DNA of 64,000 nt from Streptomyces populi (GCF_002911015.1 NZ_KZ626854.1:52183-116182), one strand, 5' to 3'. Positions 28,370-38,458 are shown, counted from the first letter of the stretch. Numbers and translations are program-made. Notes: a model not told the origin generated them from the sequence alone.

Positions 28370-28397
28370 GCGGCGGCCGGTGTTCGTCGGCCGCCGC
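28370..28397. terminator. Hairpin between convergent truA and the next gene
   Basis: GCGGCGGCCG (28370-28379) pairs with CGGCCGCCGC (28388-28397) around GTGTTCGT. It lies between the truA end and the 3-prime end of the minus-strand gene, so it can serve both directions. Confidence 0.5.
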
Positions 28398-28408
28398 GCC
28401 CGGAACCG

Positions 28409-29296
28409 CTACTGGTTGGCCGCGGCCGAGGCCTGGGCCTGGCCCCGTCGGCTGATCTGGCGGAACGCGAACTCCGCGAGATCGTCGCCGGTGGTGAACA
28501 CCGCGGTGTCCTTCGTCGTCACGTCCTTGCCGTTGGTGAAGCCGGCGAGGGTGAAGTAGCCGTACCGGCCGTAGGCGTTGCGGGTCGAACGGCAGACGGC
28601 CGAGTTGCAGAACGCCTTGATGCCGTTGCCGGCGAGCGAGGCGATGATGCTCTTGTCGTTCGTTTCGGCCTTGGCCTTGCTCGCCTGCGCCTCGGTGTCG
28701 AAGACCGCGACGCCGACCGTCACCGCCACCCCGTCCTTGACGTAGGTGACGCGCATGAAGCGGGTGCAGCCGTTCTTGGTGAGGATCGGCGGCAGCGTGT
28801 CCTTCACGGCCGAGGCGCAGTTCTTCGTGTCGGCCGTCGGACCCTTGCGGTACACGCGGTTGCCCATGGTGAGCTGCGTGCCGGGGAAGAGGATGTCCGG
28901 GCTCAGCGGCGCGGTGTCCTTCTGCGCGCTGGCTATGAACTGCTTCGGGTCCAGCGGCGGCGGAGCCGAGGTCGGCTCGAAGGACGGTGCCGGCGTCGTG
29001 GTACCGGGGATGTCCGCGCTGGCGGGCAGTTTGGACGGCTGGTTCGCGGCCTCGTTGTTCCCGTTCGCGCCCGCGACGGCCATGGCCACGGCCACGCCGA
29101 CCCCGACGGTGGCCAGCGCCCCGCCCACGATGAACAGCACTTTGCGGCGCTTGTTGCGCGTTTCGGAAGCCTCCGCCATGGCGGCCCAGTCGGGATTCCC
29201 GGTGGAACGCTGGTTGTTCCACTGAGGCGTTTGCTGAGACCCCGGCTTCCAGGGGTCCCACGGGGGCTGCCCCTGCCCACCCTGCCCATAACTCAT
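28409..29296 (-). CDS. Membrane-anchored hypothetical protein
   Basis: 295 residues from ATG 29296 (MSYGQGGQGQPPWDPWKPGS); an in-frame ATG three codons upstream is possible. It has a Gln/Pro/Trp-rich cytoplasmic start and a single membrane helix after NKRRK at about residues 55-75 (VLFIVGGALATVGVGVAVAM). A Pro/Ser/Thr linker and an extracytoplasmic domain with several Cys (KNCASAVKD, GCTRFMRVTY, FCNSAVCRS) follow. The four cysteines could form two disulfides. I do not recognise the fold. Similar one-pass proteins are common in Streptomyces. No operon partner is visible; it converges with truA. Confidence 0.8.
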   Translation of the reverse strand: MSYGQGGQGQPPWDPWKPGSQQTPQWNNQRSTGNPDWAAMAEASETRNKRRKVLFIVGGALATVGVGVAVAMAVAGANGNNEAANQPSKLPASADIPGTTTPAPSFEPTSAPPPLDPKQFIASAQKDTAPLSPDILFPGTQLTMGNRVYRKGPTADTKNCASAVKDTLPPILTKNGCTRFMRVTYVKDGVAVTVGVAVFDTEAQASKAKAETNDKSIIASLAGNGIKAFCNSAVCRSTRNAYGRYGYFTLAGFTNGKDVTTKDTAVFTTGDDLAEFAFRQISRRGQAQASAAANQ

Positions 29297-30130
29297 GCGC
29301 CGCATCTTAGACGGGGGTTGGGGGGTGCCGGTCAGGTCCACCGGGCACTTGATTTCCTAGTGTGATCTGAGTGCGCGAGGGCAAAAGTGACATCTCCGGG
29401 TGGTTGGTGCGTAGGGCCTCCTGACACGAGTGAGCGGCCCCGGGCGCGACGCCCGAGGCGGGGCGGCGACAGCGGTTCCCGGCGTACGTGCTCCTGGTTC
29501 CCGACGTGCGTGCTCCCGGTTTCCCGGCGCGGCCGTCCCGGGGTGCCCGGACCCGCCGGGCGCGCCCCGGGACACTCCCCTTCCTCCTTTTTCTTCCTCC
29601 TCGCGAGTCGTCGGCTTCTTCGCGAGTCGTCGGCGGGCCGGCACCGGTGCCCGGTCCTGCGGCGTTCGTCACACGGAGGCCGCCGTTCCGGCGCGCGGTC
29701 ACGGCGGCTTCGCCCGTCTCCGCGAGGCTTCTCCGGCGGCCGCGCCGCCCCGGCGCCGGAGGCGGCGATCCGGCGTTCCTCCCGGGACTGCTCTACCCTG
29801 TGTGTACCGACTGCATCGGTGGTGCTCCGGCGCCGCCGTCACCCGCCGCTCGCCGGTCCGGACCGCTTCGTCGCCCAGCGACGGGGAGGACGGGTCACGA
29901 GGGGTGAGCCCTCGCGTTTTGACCCTTGCGGGCCACCGCGGGTAAGCTTGCGGTTCGTTATGTGTATTGGCTTGCTCATTCTCACGTGAGGGGCCCTTAC
30001 ACCGGTCCACCGGGGCCGATGACCAGCGACCAGCACGCGGTATGCGTCACCGCAGTGCGGTCAGGGCTGTCGTGATCGTCCGTGGTGGCCATGTCAGGAC
30101 CCACTCACTGAAGAAGCGAAGGCTACGACC
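29297..30130. other. Long gap without a supported gene
   Basis: About 830 bp. It holds a 14-bp direct repeat TCGCGAGTCGTCGG (29601-29614 and 29620-29633), a pyrimidine-only run around 29575-29602, and several GTGCTCC/GTTCCCGG repeats at 29488-29530. Open frames here have no ribosome binding site and look like chance GC-rich frames. The right end is the rplM promoter and leader. Confidence 0.6.
29919..29948 (+). promoter_or_regulatory. rplM-rpsI promoter
   Basis: TTGACC (29919-29924) and TAAGCT (29943-29948) with an 18-bp spacer form an excellent housekeeping promoter. RNA would start near 29955, leaving a leader of about 175 nt that contains CTCACGTGAG, a possible small hairpin. Confidence 0.8.
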
Positions 30131-30574
30131 GTGCGTACGTACAGCCCCAAGCCCGGCGACATCACTCGCCAGTGGTACGTCATCGACGCCCAGGATGTCG
30201 TCCTGGGCCGTCTGGCGACCACCGCCGCGAACATTCTGCGGGGCAAGCACAAGCCGATCTACGCGCCCCACGTCGACGCTGGTGACTTCGTCATCATCAT
30301 CAACGCCGACAAGGTGCACCTCTCCGGCAACAAGAAGACCCAGAAGCTGGCGTACCGCCACTCCGGTTACCCGGGTGGTCTGCGCTCCGTCCGTTACGAC
30401 GAGCTGCTGGCGAAGAACCCCGAGAAGGCCGTCGAGAAGGCCATCAAGGGCATGGTTCCCAAGAACTCCCTGGGCCGTCAGGTGCTCTCGAAGCTGAAGG
30501 TCTACGCGGGCGAGAACCACCCGCACGCTGCGCAGCAGCCGGTCCCGTTCGAGATCACCCAGGTCGCGCAGTAG
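30131..30574 (+). CDS. rplM: 50S ribosomal protein L13
   Basis: 147 residues from GTG 30131. It begins with the usual TYSPK-like [20 protein letters not shown] and [20 protein letters not shown], with [20 protein letters not shown] in the middle. L13 is an early large-subunit assembly protein. It forms the conserved two-gene operon with rpsI, 42 bp downstream. Confidence 0.98.
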   Translation: MRTYSPKPGDITRQWYVIDAQDVVLGRLATTAANILRGKHKPIYAPHVDAGDFVIIINADKVHLSGNKKTQKLAYRHSGYPGGLRSVRYDELLAKNPEKAVEKAIKGMVPKNSLGRQVLSKLKVYAGENHPHAAQQPVPFEITQVAQ

Positions 30575-30616
30575 TTCCGGCCACCCCCTAAGACGAAAAA
30601 GAATCTGAGGAGAATC

Positions 30617-31138
30617 GTGGCCGAGACCACCGTTGAGCAGCCGGTCGAAGAGACTGAGCTCGTCGACATCGAGAACTACACCACCGAGTCCGAGGTCCCC
30701 CTCGAGGGCGAGTACACCTCGGAGTCGCTCGCGGGCCGCTTCGGCGACCCGCAGCCGGCCGCCGGCCTGGGCCGTCGCAAGAACGCCATCGCCCGCGTCC
30801 GGATCGTCCCGGGCACCGGCAAGTGGAAGATCAACGGTCGCACCCTTGAGGACTACTTCCCCAACAAGGTGCACCAGCAGGAAGTCAACGAGCCCTTCAA
30901 GGTGCTCGAGCTCGACGGCCGCTACGACGTCATCGCCCGCATCGCGGGTGGCGGTGTCTCCGGTCAGGCCGGTGCCCTGCGCCTCGGTGTGGCCCGTGCG
31001 CTGAACGAGGCCGACGTGGACAACAACCGCGGCGCCCTCAAGAAGGCCGGCTTCCTCAAGCGCGACGACCGTGCGGTCGAGCGCAAGAAGGCCGGTCTCA
31101 AGAAGGCTCGCAAGGCTCCGCAGTACAGCAAGCGTTAA
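30617..31138 (+). CDS. rpsI: 30S ribosomal protein S9
   Basis: 173 residues from GTG 30617, with GAGGAG just before. An acidic N-terminal extension of about 45 residues ([20 protein letters not shown]) precedes the S9 core ([20 protein letters not shown]). The C-terminal basic tail, which reaches the P site, reads [11 protein letters not shown]. The acidic extension is normal for actinobacteria. Confidence 0.98.
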   Translation: MAETTVEQPVEETELVDIENYTTESEVPLEGEYTSESLAGRFGDPQPAAGLGRRKNAIARVRIVPGTGKWKINGRTLEDYFPNKVHQQEVNEPFKVLELDGRYDVIARIAGGGVSGQAGALRLGVARALNEADVDNNRGALKKAGFLKRDDRAVERKKAGLKKARKAPQYSKR

Positions 31139-31177
31139 TCTTCGCTGCTTGCTTCTGCGCGTCAGTACGCGTAGCTC

Positions 31178-31224
31178 CGAACGCCCCGGCGGCACGTCAC
31201 TGTGCTGCCGGGGCGTTCGTTTAT
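31178..31224 (+). terminator. Intrinsic terminator after rpsI
   Basis: An 18-bp stem with one G-U pair: CGAACGCCCCGGCGGCAC (31178-31195) with GTGCTGCCGGGGCGTTCG (31202-31219). The loop is GTCACT and the tail TTTAT. This is the clearest factor-independent terminator in the window. Confidence 0.9.
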
Positions 31225-31332
31225 CACAATGGTTGGGCGTATAACGGCACAAGGTGCTCATAGGCTCATGGGATCGGATGACTCCGTATCCTCGGGGGAC
31301 TTCCGTACTCTGCAGCTTTCTCAGGAGGACAA

Positions 31333-32691
31333 GTGGGACGACTCTTCGGCACGGACGGCGTGCGTGGTGTCGCCAACGCGGATCTGACGGCCGAGCTCGC
31401 GATGGGGCTCTCCGTGGCGGCGGCGCACGTACTCGCCGAGGCGGGTACGTTCGAAGGCCACCGGCCCGTGGCGGTGGTCGGGCGGGATCCGCGCGCGTCC
31501 GGGGAGTTCCTGGAGGCCGCCGTGGTCGCCGGCCTCGCCAGCGCCGGTGTGGACGTCCTGCGCGTCGGCGTGCTGCCGACCCCTGCGGTGGCCCACCTCA
31601 CCGGGGCGCTCGGTGCCGACCTCGGCGTGATGCTCTCGGCCAGCCACAACGCCATGCCCGACAACGGCATCAAGTTCTTCGCCCGCGGCGGCCACAAGCT
31701 CGCCGACGAGCTGGAGGACCGGATCGAGGGCGTCTACGACGAGCACCGCACCGGCGCTCCCTGGGACCGCCCGACCGGTGCCGGCGTCGGCCGGGTGAAC
31801 TCCTACGACCAGGGCTTCGACCAGTACGTCGCCCACCTCCTCGGTGTCCTCCCCAACCGCCTCGACGGTCTGAAGGTCGTCCTCGACGAGGCGCACGGCG
31901 CCGCCGCCCGGGTCTCCCCCGCGGCCTTCGAGCAGGCCGGTGCCGAGATCGTCACCATCGGCGCGGCGCCCGACGGGCTCAACATCAACGACGGCTGCGG
32001 CTCCACCCACCTGGAGCTCCTCAAGGCCGCCGTCGTCGAGCACGGCGCCGACCTCGGCATCGCGCACGACGGCGACGCCGACCGCTGCCTCGCCGTGGAC
32101 CACACCGGCGAGGAGATCGACGGCGACCAGATACTGGCCGTTCTCGCGCTGGCGATGCGGGAGCGTTCCGCACTGCGCTCCGACACCGTTGTCGCGACGG
32201 TCATGTCCAACCTGGGCTTCAAGCTCGCCATGGAGCGCGAGGGCGTCGCGTTCGTCCAGACGGCGGTCGGCGACCGCTACGTCCTGGAGGAGATGAAGCG
32301 GCACGGCTACGCGCTCGGCGGCGAGCAGTCCGGGCACGTCATCGTCCTCGACCACGCCACCACCGGCGACGGCACGCTCACCGGCCTGCTGCTCGCCGCC
32401 CGGGTCGCCCAGACCGGCCGTACGCTCCAGGACCTCGCCTCGGTCATGGAACGGCTGCCGCAGGTCCTGATCAACGTGCCCGACGTCGACAGGACGCGGG
32501 TGAGCACCTCCACCGAGCTCGCCGCCGCGGTCGCCGACGCCGAACAGGAACTCGGCACCACCGGACGGGTGCTGCTGCGCCCCTCCGGCACCGAGCCGCT
32601 CGTCCGCGTCATGGTCGAGGCCGCCGACATCGACCACGCCCGGTCGGTGGCCGCGCGCCTCGCCGACGCCGTGAAGTCGGCACTCGGCTAG
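31333..32691 (+). CDS. glmM: Phosphoglucosamine mutase
   Basis: 452 residues from GTG 31333, with AGGAGG upstream. It converts glucosamine-6-phosphate to glucosamine-1-phosphate for UDP-GlcNAc and so for peptidoglycan. The phosphorylated serine is S102 in [14 protein letters not shown]. The Mg-binding loop is [11 protein letters not shown], and the sugar-binding loop is near GGEQSGHVI. The phosphate-binding end is [15 protein letters not shown]. It pairs functionally with glmS 4 kb downstream. Confidence 0.97.
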   Translation: MGRLFGTDGVRGVANADLTAELAMGLSVAAAHVLAEAGTFEGHRPVAVVGRDPRASGEFLEAAVVAGLASAGVDVLRVGVLPTPAVAHLTGALGADLGVMLSASHNAMPDNGIKFFARGGHKLADELEDRIEGVYDEHRTGAPWDRPTGAGVGRVNSYDQGFDQYVAHLLGVLPNRLDGLKVVLDEAHGAAARVSPAAFEQAGAEIVTIGAAPDGLNINDGCGSTHLELLKAAVVEHGADLGIAHDGDADRCLAVDHTGEEIDGDQILAVLALAMRERSALRSDTVVATVMSNLGFKLAMEREGVAFVQTAVGDRYVLEEMKRHGYALGGEQSGHVIVLDHATTGDGTLTGLLLAARVAQTGRTLQDLASVMERLPQVLINVPDVDRTRVSTSTELAAAVADAEQELGTTGRVLLRPSGTEPLVRVMVEAADIDHARSVAARLADAVKSALG

Positions 32692-32707
32692 CCCCACCCG
32701 AAGCCGT

Positions 32708-32740
32708 GAGGCCCGGCACCCCTCGGGGGTGCCGGGCCTC
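32708..32740 (+). terminator. Terminator hairpin after glmM
   Basis: A perfect 15-bp stem, GAGGCCCGGCACCCC (32708-32722), pairs with GGGGTGCCGGGCCTC (32726-32740) across a 3-nt loop. It sits 16 bp after glmM and between convergent genes, so it may also serve the minus-strand DUF389 gene. Confidence 0.8.
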
Positions 32741-32801
32741 AGAACTGTGCGCGTCCCCGAGCCTTTGCCGGGAGCCGGGTCACGGGGAAGACCGTGACCC
32801 G

Positions 32802-33755
32802 TCACCGTGCCGGCTCCGGCGTCACGGCCCTCCTCTTGCGCTGCATGGCCCAGAACCACTTCTGGGCCATGAGCGTGAGCGTGCCGGCGAGAACGATGCC
32901 GAGCAGGTTGAACAGCAACTGCTTGGTGGAACCCCACGTCTGGGCCATGTCGCCGTAGCTCAGGGCCACCGCGGCGTTCGCGGCGGCCGGGACCGTCGTC
33001 ACGGAGATCGCGACACCGACCAGAGCCCCGGACTTCGCCGAGGTCAGGGACAGCACGCCGGCGGTGCCGGCGAGCACCGCGACGACGAAGGAGAACCAGT
33101 CAGGGGCGTAGACGAACCCGGTGTTGGGGCGCGGCCCCTCCAGCTGGGCCTCGCTGAACAGGCCCACCCCGTCCATGAACAGGCTGAAGAGCACCGTCAC
33201 CGCCATGGCGATCGCGAAGCCGACCAGCAGTGCCGTCAGGGACCGCAGGGCAAGACGGTGCCCCCGCTGCACGATCGCCGTGCACAGTCCTGCCAGCGGA
33301 CCGAACTCCGGTCCCACGGCCATGGCGCCCACGATCAGTACCGCGTTGTCGAGCACCACACCGCAGGCCGCGATCATCGTGGCGATCGTGATGAACGCGA
33401 CGTAGGTGACCGACAGCGTCGACTCCTCGTGCGTGGCCTCCTCCAGGTGCTCCCACAGCACCGCGTCGACGCCCTCGCCCGGGGCCTCGGCCTCCGCCTC
33501 GTCGGCGCGCTTCGACAGGGACAGGTCGATGTCCTCGACCGCGATCGAGCCCGTGCGGTCGATGCCCGTCCCACGCAGGCCACGGATGAGTTCGTCACCT
33601 GCCTCCCGGGCGACGTCGCACATGACGACGTCGCCCTCCGGGTTGCGGGCGGCGCCCGGGAGCACCACCAGATGGGTGGCGCCGACCGTTCGCCCGATCA
33701 GCTCTACGACGTCGTCGGTCCGGTCCGCGGGGGTGATCAGGCGCAGGTGCAGCAT
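32802..33755 (-). CDS. DUF389 integral membrane protein
   Basis: 317 residues. The N-terminal 110 residues are soluble and resemble a small ferredoxin-like domain (MLHLRLITPADRTDDVVELI). About six membrane helices follow, with the DUF389 marks TYVAFITIATMIAACGVVLD, NAVLIVGAMAVGPEFGPLAG and SLTSAKSGALVGVAISVTTV. Function of the family is unknown. It lies 42 bp downstream of coaA on the same strand, so the two may share a transcript. Confidence 0.9.
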   Translation of the reverse strand: MLHLRLITPADRTDDVVELIGRTVGATHLVVLPGAARNPEGDVVMCDVAREAGDELIRGLRGTGIDRTGSIAVEDIDLSLSKRADEAEAEAPGEGVDAVLWEHLEEATHEESTLSVTYVAFITIATMIAACGVVLDNAVLIVGAMAVGPEFGPLAGLCTAIVQRGHRLALRSLTALLVGFAIAMAVTVLFSLFMDGVGLFSEAQLEGPRPNTGFVYAPDWFSFVVAVLAGTAGVLSLTSAKSGALVGVAISVTTVPAAANAAVALSYGDMAQTWGSTKQLLFNLLGIVLAGTLTLMAQKWFWAMQRKRRAVTPEPAR

Positions 33756-33797
33756 GGCCGCAGAGTAGCCGTACGTACCCGCCGCCCCGGCAGGGGA

Positions 33798-34787
33798 CTA
33801 GAGCTTGCGCAGGCTCAGGCGCTGCACCTTGTGGTCCGCGCCCTTGCGTACGACGAGGGTCGCCCGGCCGCGGGTGGGGGCCACGTTCTCCAGCAGGTTC
33901 GGCTTGTTGATGGTGCGCCAGGTCGTGCGGGCGTAGTCGAGGGCCTCCTCCTCGGAGACCTGGGTGTACTTGCGGAAGTACGAGTCGGGCTTCTGGAAGG
34001 CCGTCGCGCGCAGCTTGCGGAAGCGGTTCAGGTACCAGCGCTCGATGTCCTCGGGGCGGGCGTCGACGTACACGCTGAAGTCGAAGTAGTCCGCGAGGCC
34101 GACCCGGGTGCGGCCGTCCTTGCCGGGCAGCGCGGGCTGAAGCACGTTCAGGCCCTCGACGATGAGGATGTCGGGGCGGCGGACGGTCAGCCGCTCGCCG
34201 GGCACGATGTCGTAGATCAGGTGCGAGTAGACGGGCGCCGTCACCTCGTCCTTGCCCGCCTTGATGTCCGCGACGAACCGGGTCAGGGCCCGGCGGTCGT
34301 ACGACTCGGGGAAGCCCTTGCGGGACATCAGCCCGCGCGCCTCGAGTTCCTCGGTGGGGAGCAGGAAGCCGTCCGTGGTGACCAGTTCGACGCGGGGGTG
34401 CTCGGGCCAGCGGGAGAGCAGGGCCTGGAGCAGTCGGGCGACGGTGGACTTGCCGACGGCCACGGAACCGGCGACGCCTATGACGAACGGGGTGCCGGAC
34501 TGCGAGCCCTTCTCGCCCAGGAAGGTGTTCAGGGCACCCCTGAGTCCGTCCGTGGCGCCGATGTACAGGTTCAGCAGCCGTGACAGCGGCAGATAGATGT
34601 CCCGGACCTCGTCGAGGTCGATGACATCGCCCAGACCGCGCAGCTTCTCGACCTCCTCGGCGTTCAGCGGGAGCGGCGTCTTCTCGCGCAGCGCGCTCCA
34701 CTCGGCACGGGTGAGGTCGACGTAGGGAGTCGCCTCCGGCTTCGACCGGTGGGCGCTCCGCGGCGACAGGGAGACCGGAGAGATCAC
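33798..34787 (-). CDS. coaA: Type I pantothenate kinase
   Basis: 329 residues. It phosphorylates pantothenate, the first step to coenzyme A. The P-loop [12 protein letters not shown] is at 104-115. Other family marks are [29 protein letters not shown] and [12 protein letters not shown]. It starts at GTG 34787 with no obvious ribosome binding site; TTAACAAT lies just upstream and might be a -10 element for a leaderless mRNA. Its product feeds the holo-ACP reaction of AcpS, encoded 3.7 kb away. Confidence 0.96.
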   Translation of the reverse strand: MISPVSLSPRSAHRSKPEATPYVDLTRAEWSALREKTPLPLNAEEVEKLRGLGDVIDLDEVRDIYLPLSRLLNLYIGATDGLRGALNTFLGEKGSQSGTPFVIGVAGSVAVGKSTVARLLQALLSRWPEHPRVELVTTDGFLLPTEELEARGLMSRKGFPESYDRRALTRFVADIKAGKDEVTAPVYSHLIYDIVPGERLTVRRPDILIVEGLNVLQPALPGKDGRTRVGLADYFDFSVYVDARPEDIERWYLNRFRKLRATAFQKPDSYFRKYTQVSEEEALDYARTTWRTINKPNLLENVAPTRGRATLVVRKGADHKVQRLSLRKL

Positions 34788-34808
34788 AGTCCATTGTTAA
34801 CGGAATTT

Positions 34809-34848
34809 GAACGGGGCGGCGGGTGGGGTGCATCACGCCGCCCCGTTC
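34809..34848 (-). terminator. Terminator of the FG-GAP gene
   Basis: Perfect 13-bp arms GAACGGGGCGGCG (34809-34821) and CGCCGCCCCGTTC (34836-34848) with a 14-nt loop. On the minus strand it is followed by AT-rich sequence (TCAAATTCCGTTAAC). It lies between the FG-GAP gene and coaA. Confidence 0.75.
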
Positions 34849-34868
34849 GACCTGCGTCGTGCGGTGTG

Positions 34869-36410
34869 TCAGTTGTTGATGAGGGACACCTGGCGCGAGC
34901 CCTGGAGGACGGTGCCGAACTGCGGTATGCCGTGCGTGTCCACTCCGACCTGGCCGGGCTCGATCAGAGCGGCCCCGGTGGTGCCGATCGTCTTCCCTCC
35001 GCCGGGCGCCGCCGTGGAGGGCAGCACGGTGACCGTCCCGTCGCCGTTGTCCCCCCACGGGGCGCCGGCGAGCAGATCGGTTCCGCCGTCCCGGTCGAGG
35101 TCGGCCAGCCGTACGGCGGTGCCGAACTGCTGGCCGCCGCCCGCGGAGCCGGGGACCCCGTGATTGCCCTGGTAGAAGTACTGCGGTGCCGTGGTGGTGT
35201 CGACGCCGGCCGGGGTTCCGCGCAGCACGGTGACCGTGCCCAGGTGGTAGCTCATGGTGCCCCAGAGCCGCATGTTCTCGTCCGGGGCGCCGATGGCGAG
35301 GTCCTGCCTGCCGTCGCCGTCGACGTCCCCGAGAGCGACCGACGCCCCGAACTTGTCCCAGTCCTCCGAGTCTCCCGGAACGGTGCCGGACTCCTGGGTG
35401 ATCGTCTGGACGCGGGAGGAGGGGCCGGCGGACGAGCCGTAGGCGACCAGGACCTTGCCGCCGATGGGCCCGTCGGCGGTGGTGCGGCCCCAGTACACAC
35501 CGGTGACGACGTCCCCGTAGCCGTCCCCGTCGATGTCGCCGATGGCACCGCTGACACCACCGGGCATCCGCTTGGCGACGGTGCGCGACGGACCGGCCGA
35601 GGTGCCCGGCACGTAGTAGTTGACGTTGTAGTACTTGTGGTCGGTGGCGGAGGGGGTGCGGTACAGCCCGTCGACCATCAGGTCCGCGCGGCCGTCCCCG
35701 TTCACGTCTCCGGCGGTGAGGTTGAGGATCCCCGCGTCCGGCGCGCCATGCAGCGGCAGGGAGCGCTTGGACACCGCACCGGCCCTCCCGCTCTTCGCGA
35801 TGCCCGCGCGGAAGGTGTAGAGGGTGGACGAGCTGGTGCCGACGGCCAGGTCGGTCCGGCCGTCCCCGTCGAAGTCGCCCGTGGCGAGCGAGGCGCCGAA
35901 CCGGTCGTGCTCGGCGGGTGCGGGGTCCGGCACGGTGGAGCCGCCGACCAGGCCCCTCGCCGAACCCCAGAGGATCTGCACCACCCCGCCGTTGGTGTCC
36001 TCGCCCACGTCCTCCAGCGGACTGGAGACCGCGAGGTCGCTGTAACCGTCCGAGTTGAAGTCCCCGGACGCGGTCGCCGCACCGAAGAGGTCCCCGTTCT
36101 CGGCGGCACCGGGGACACCGGGCGAGTCCTGGTCGAAGGTGGTGTGGTTCGCGGCCGAGACGCCGTGCGCGGATCCGTAGAGCGCGGTGACGGACCCGAC
36201 CCGCCACTTCCCCTGCCGCCATGCGGCGGGTGCGGTGACCGCCACGTCGCCGAAGCCGTCACCGTTGAAGTCGGTCTTGACCGGCTTCGCGGCGGCCGGT
36301 GACGCGGAAGCCGTGCCCGCAGCCACGAAGCCGGTCAGAGCGCCCGTGAGTCCGCCGACCAGGGCGGTGGCCACTGTGGCGGCTAAGGCTGTGCGATGGC
36401 TGCGCTTCAT
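34869..36410 (-). CDS. Secreted FG-GAP (integrin alpha-like) repeat protein
   Basis: 513 residues with a Sec-type signal peptide of about 37 residues (MKRSHRTALAATVATALVGG, cleavage near ASASPA). About seven FG-GAP/VCBS blades follow, each with a D-x-D/N-x-D-G calcium loop: DFNGDGFGDVAV, DFNSDGYSDLAV, DFDGDGRTDLAV, DVNGDGRADLMV, DIDGDGYGDVVT, DVDGDGRQDLAI and DLDRDGGTDLLA. This would fold into a beta propeller outside the cell. The role is unknown; related proteins bind surfaces or carbohydrates. The ribosome binding site AGGAGA is good, and the gene is divergent from glmS. Confidence 0.92.
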   Translation of the reverse strand: MKRSHRTALAATVATALVGGLTGALTGFVAAGTASASPAAAKPVKTDFNGDGFGDVAVTAPAAWRQGKWRVGSVTALYGSAHGVSAANHTTFDQDSPGVPGAAENGDLFGAATASGDFNSDGYSDLAVSSPLEDVGEDTNGGVVQILWGSARGLVGGSTVPDPAPAEHDRFGASLATGDFDGDGRTDLAVGTSSSTLYTFRAGIAKSGRAGAVSKRSLPLHGAPDAGILNLTAGDVNGDGRADLMVDGLYRTPSATDHKYYNVNYYVPGTSAGPSRTVAKRMPGGVSGAIGDIDGDGYGDVVTGVYWGRTTADGPIGGKVLVAYGSSAGPSSRVQTITQESGTVPGDSEDWDKFGASVALGDVDGDGRQDLAIGAPDENMRLWGTMSYHLGTVTVLRGTPAGVDTTTAPQYFYQGNHGVPGSAGGGQQFGTAVRLADLDRDGGTDLLAGAPWGDNGDGTVTVLPSTAAPGGGKTIGTTGAALIEPGQVGVDTHGIPQFGTVLQGSRQVSLINN

Positions 36411-36562
36411 TTATGCGTCTCCTGGTGTTCGGGTGGGGTCTGTCGACAAGAAGACGGCCGCACGAGGGCGAAGGTTGTACAGGCCTCGAAGCCGGTGATT
36501 ATTTCCGATTCCGGGCACGGAGAGGCCGGTTGTGACGTCCGTCTGCCCGTAGGCTGCCGCGC

Positions 36563-38410
36563 ATGTGCGGAATCGTGGGTTATGTGGGGTCGCAGCCGGC
36601 GCTCGACGTGGTGATGGCCGGACTGAAGCGGCTCGAGTACCGGGGGTACGACTCGGCGGGTGTCGCCGTCCTCGCGGACGGGGGGCTCGCCGTCGCGAAG
36701 AAGGCCGGGAAACTGGTCAACCTGGAGAAGGAACTGGCCGACCGGCCGCTGCCGGCCGGAACGACGGGGATCGGGCACACCCGCTGGGCCACCCACGGAG
36801 GCCCCACGGACGCCAACGCCCATCCGCACCTCGACAACGCGGGCCGGGTCGCCGTCGTCCACAACGGCATCATCGAGAACTTCGCCGCGCTGCGCGCCGA
36901 GCTGGCCGGGCGGGGGCACGACCTGGCCTCCGAGACGGACACCGAGGTGGTCGCCCATCTGCTCGCCGAGGAGTACTCCTCGTGCGCGGACCTGGCGGAG
37001 GCGATGCGGCTGGTGTGCCGGCGTCTGGAAGGCGCGTTCACGCTGGTCGCGGTGGACGCCGACGAGCCGGACGTGGTCGTCGGCGCGCGCCGCAACTCGC
37101 CCCTGGTGGTCGGTGTCGGGGAGGGCGAGGCCTTCCTCGCCTCGGACGTCGCCGCGTTCATCGCCCACACCCGGTCGGCGATCGAACTGGGGCAGGACCA
37201 GGTGGTCGAACTGCGCCGCGACGGGGTGACCGTCACCGGGTTCGACGGCAGTCCCGCCGAGGTCCGCTCGTACCACGTCGACTGGGACGCGTCGGCGGCG
37301 GAGAAGGGCGGCTACGACTACTTCATGCTCAAGGAGATCGCCGAGCAGCCCAAGGCGGTCGCCGACACCCTGCTGGGGCGGATCGACGCGGCCGGCTCGC
37401 TGACCCTGGACGAGGTCCGCATCGGCGCCGCCGAACTGCGCGAGGTCGACAAGGTCGTCATCGTCGCCTGCGGCACGGCCTTCCACGCGGGCCTGATCGC
37501 CAAGTACGCCATCGAGCACTGGACGCGCATCCCGTGCGAGGTGGAGCTGGCCAGCGAATTCCGTTACCGGGACCCGATCCTGGACCGGCAGACGCTCGTC
37601 GTCGCGATCTCGCAGTCCGGCGAGACCATGGACACGTTGATGGCGCTGCGGCACGCCCGTGAGCAGGGCGCCAGGGTGCTGGCGATCTGCAACACCAACG
37701 GTTCGACGATCCCGCGCGAGTCCGACGCGGTCCTGTACACGCACGCCGGTCCCGAGGTCGCCGTCGCCTCCACCAAGGCGTTCCTCACCCAGCTCGTGGC
37801 CTGCTACCTGGTGGCGCTGTACCTGGGCCAGGTGCGCGGCACCAAGTGGGGCGACGAGATCCGGGACGTCGTCCGGGAGCTGTCGCGCATCTCCCGCGAG
37901 GTCGAGCGGGTCCTGGAGACCATGGAGCCGGTACGGGAGCTCGCGCGCTCCCTCGCGGACAAGGGCACCGTGCTGTTCCTCGGTCGGCACGTGGGCTACC
38001 CGGTCGCGCTGGAGGGCGCCCTGAAGCTCAAGGAGCTGGCGTACATGCACGCCGAGGGCTTCGCGGCGGGGGAGCTCAAGCACGGCCCGATCGCGCTGAT
38101 CGAGGAGGACATGCCGGTCGTGGTCGTGACCCCGTCGCCGCGCGGACGCTCGGTCCTGCACGACAAGATCGTCTCCAACATCCAGGAGATCCGGGCCAGG
38201 GGCGCCCGCACGATCGTCGTCGCGGAGGAGGGCGACGAGGCGGTCGTCCCGTACGCCGACCACCTCATCCGCATCCCGGCCACCCCCACCCTGCTCCAGC
38301 CGCTGGTGTCGACGGTCCCGCTCCAGGTGTTCGCCTGCGAACTGGCCACGGCCCGCGGCAACGAGGTGGACCAGCCGCGCAACCTGGCGAAGTCGGTGAC
38401 GGTGGAGTGA
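36563..38410 (+). CDS. glmS: Glutamine-fructose-6-phosphate aminotransferase
   Basis: 615 residues. It makes glucosamine-6-phosphate from fructose-6-phosphate and glutamine. The N-terminal glutaminase uses Cys2 (MCGIVGYVG). Two SIS domains follow, with VIVACGTAFHAGLIAKY, the sugar-phosphate loop SQSGETMDTL, and the family C-terminal end (PRNLAKSVTVE). TAGGCT (36550-36555) lies 7 nt before the ATG and no ribosome binding site is visible, so the mRNA is probably leaderless. No glmS ribozyme can be present in so short a leader. Confidence 0.97.
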   Translation: MCGIVGYVGSQPALDVVMAGLKRLEYRGYDSAGVAVLADGGLAVAKKAGKLVNLEKELADRPLPAGTTGIGHTRWATHGGPTDANAHPHLDNAGRVAVVHNGIIENFAALRAELAGRGHDLASETDTEVVAHLLAEEYSSCADLAEAMRLVCRRLEGAFTLVAVDADEPDVVVGARRNSPLVVGVGEGEAFLASDVAAFIAHTRSAIELGQDQVVELRRDGVTVTGFDGSPAEVRSYHVDWDASAAEKGGYDYFMLKEIAEQPKAVADTLLGRIDAAGSLTLDEVRIGAAELREVDKVVIVACGTAFHAGLIAKYAIEHWTRIPCEVELASEFRYRDPILDRQTLVVAISQSGETMDTLMALRHAREQGARVLAICNTNGSTIPRESDAVLYTHAGPEVAVASTKAFLTQLVACYLVALYLGQVRGTKWGDEIRDVVRELSRISREVERVLETMEPVRELARSLADKGTVLFLGRHVGYPVALEGALKLKELAYMHAEGFAAGELKHGPIALIEEDMPVVVVTPSPRGRSVLHDKIVSNIQEIRARGARTIVVAEEGDEAVVPYADHLIRIPATPTLLQPLVSTVPLQVFACELATARGNEVDQPRNLAKSVTVE

Positions 38411-38446
38411 GCACCGCCACGGTGTGAGGCCGCGGCGCGCAGGCCC

Positions 38447-38458
38447 TAGGGTGCGGAC
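38447..38458 (+). promoter_or_regulatory. Leaderless -10 element before acpS
   Basis: TAGGGT (38447-38452) ends 6 nt before ATG 38459, and there is no ribosome binding site. The RNA should start at or next to the A of the start codon. Confidence 0.5.

Noticed and set aside
29307..29702. Minus-strand frame of 131 residues in the gap before rplM
   Set aside because: The purine-rich stretch mimics a ribosome binding site, but the protein is Arg/Gly/Pro low complexity with no structure and overlaps the start of the hypothetical membrane protein.
36411..36562. glmS ribozyme or riboswitch
   Set aside because: The -10 element lies 7 nt before the ATG, so no leader exists to hold one, and the ribozyme core sequences are absent.
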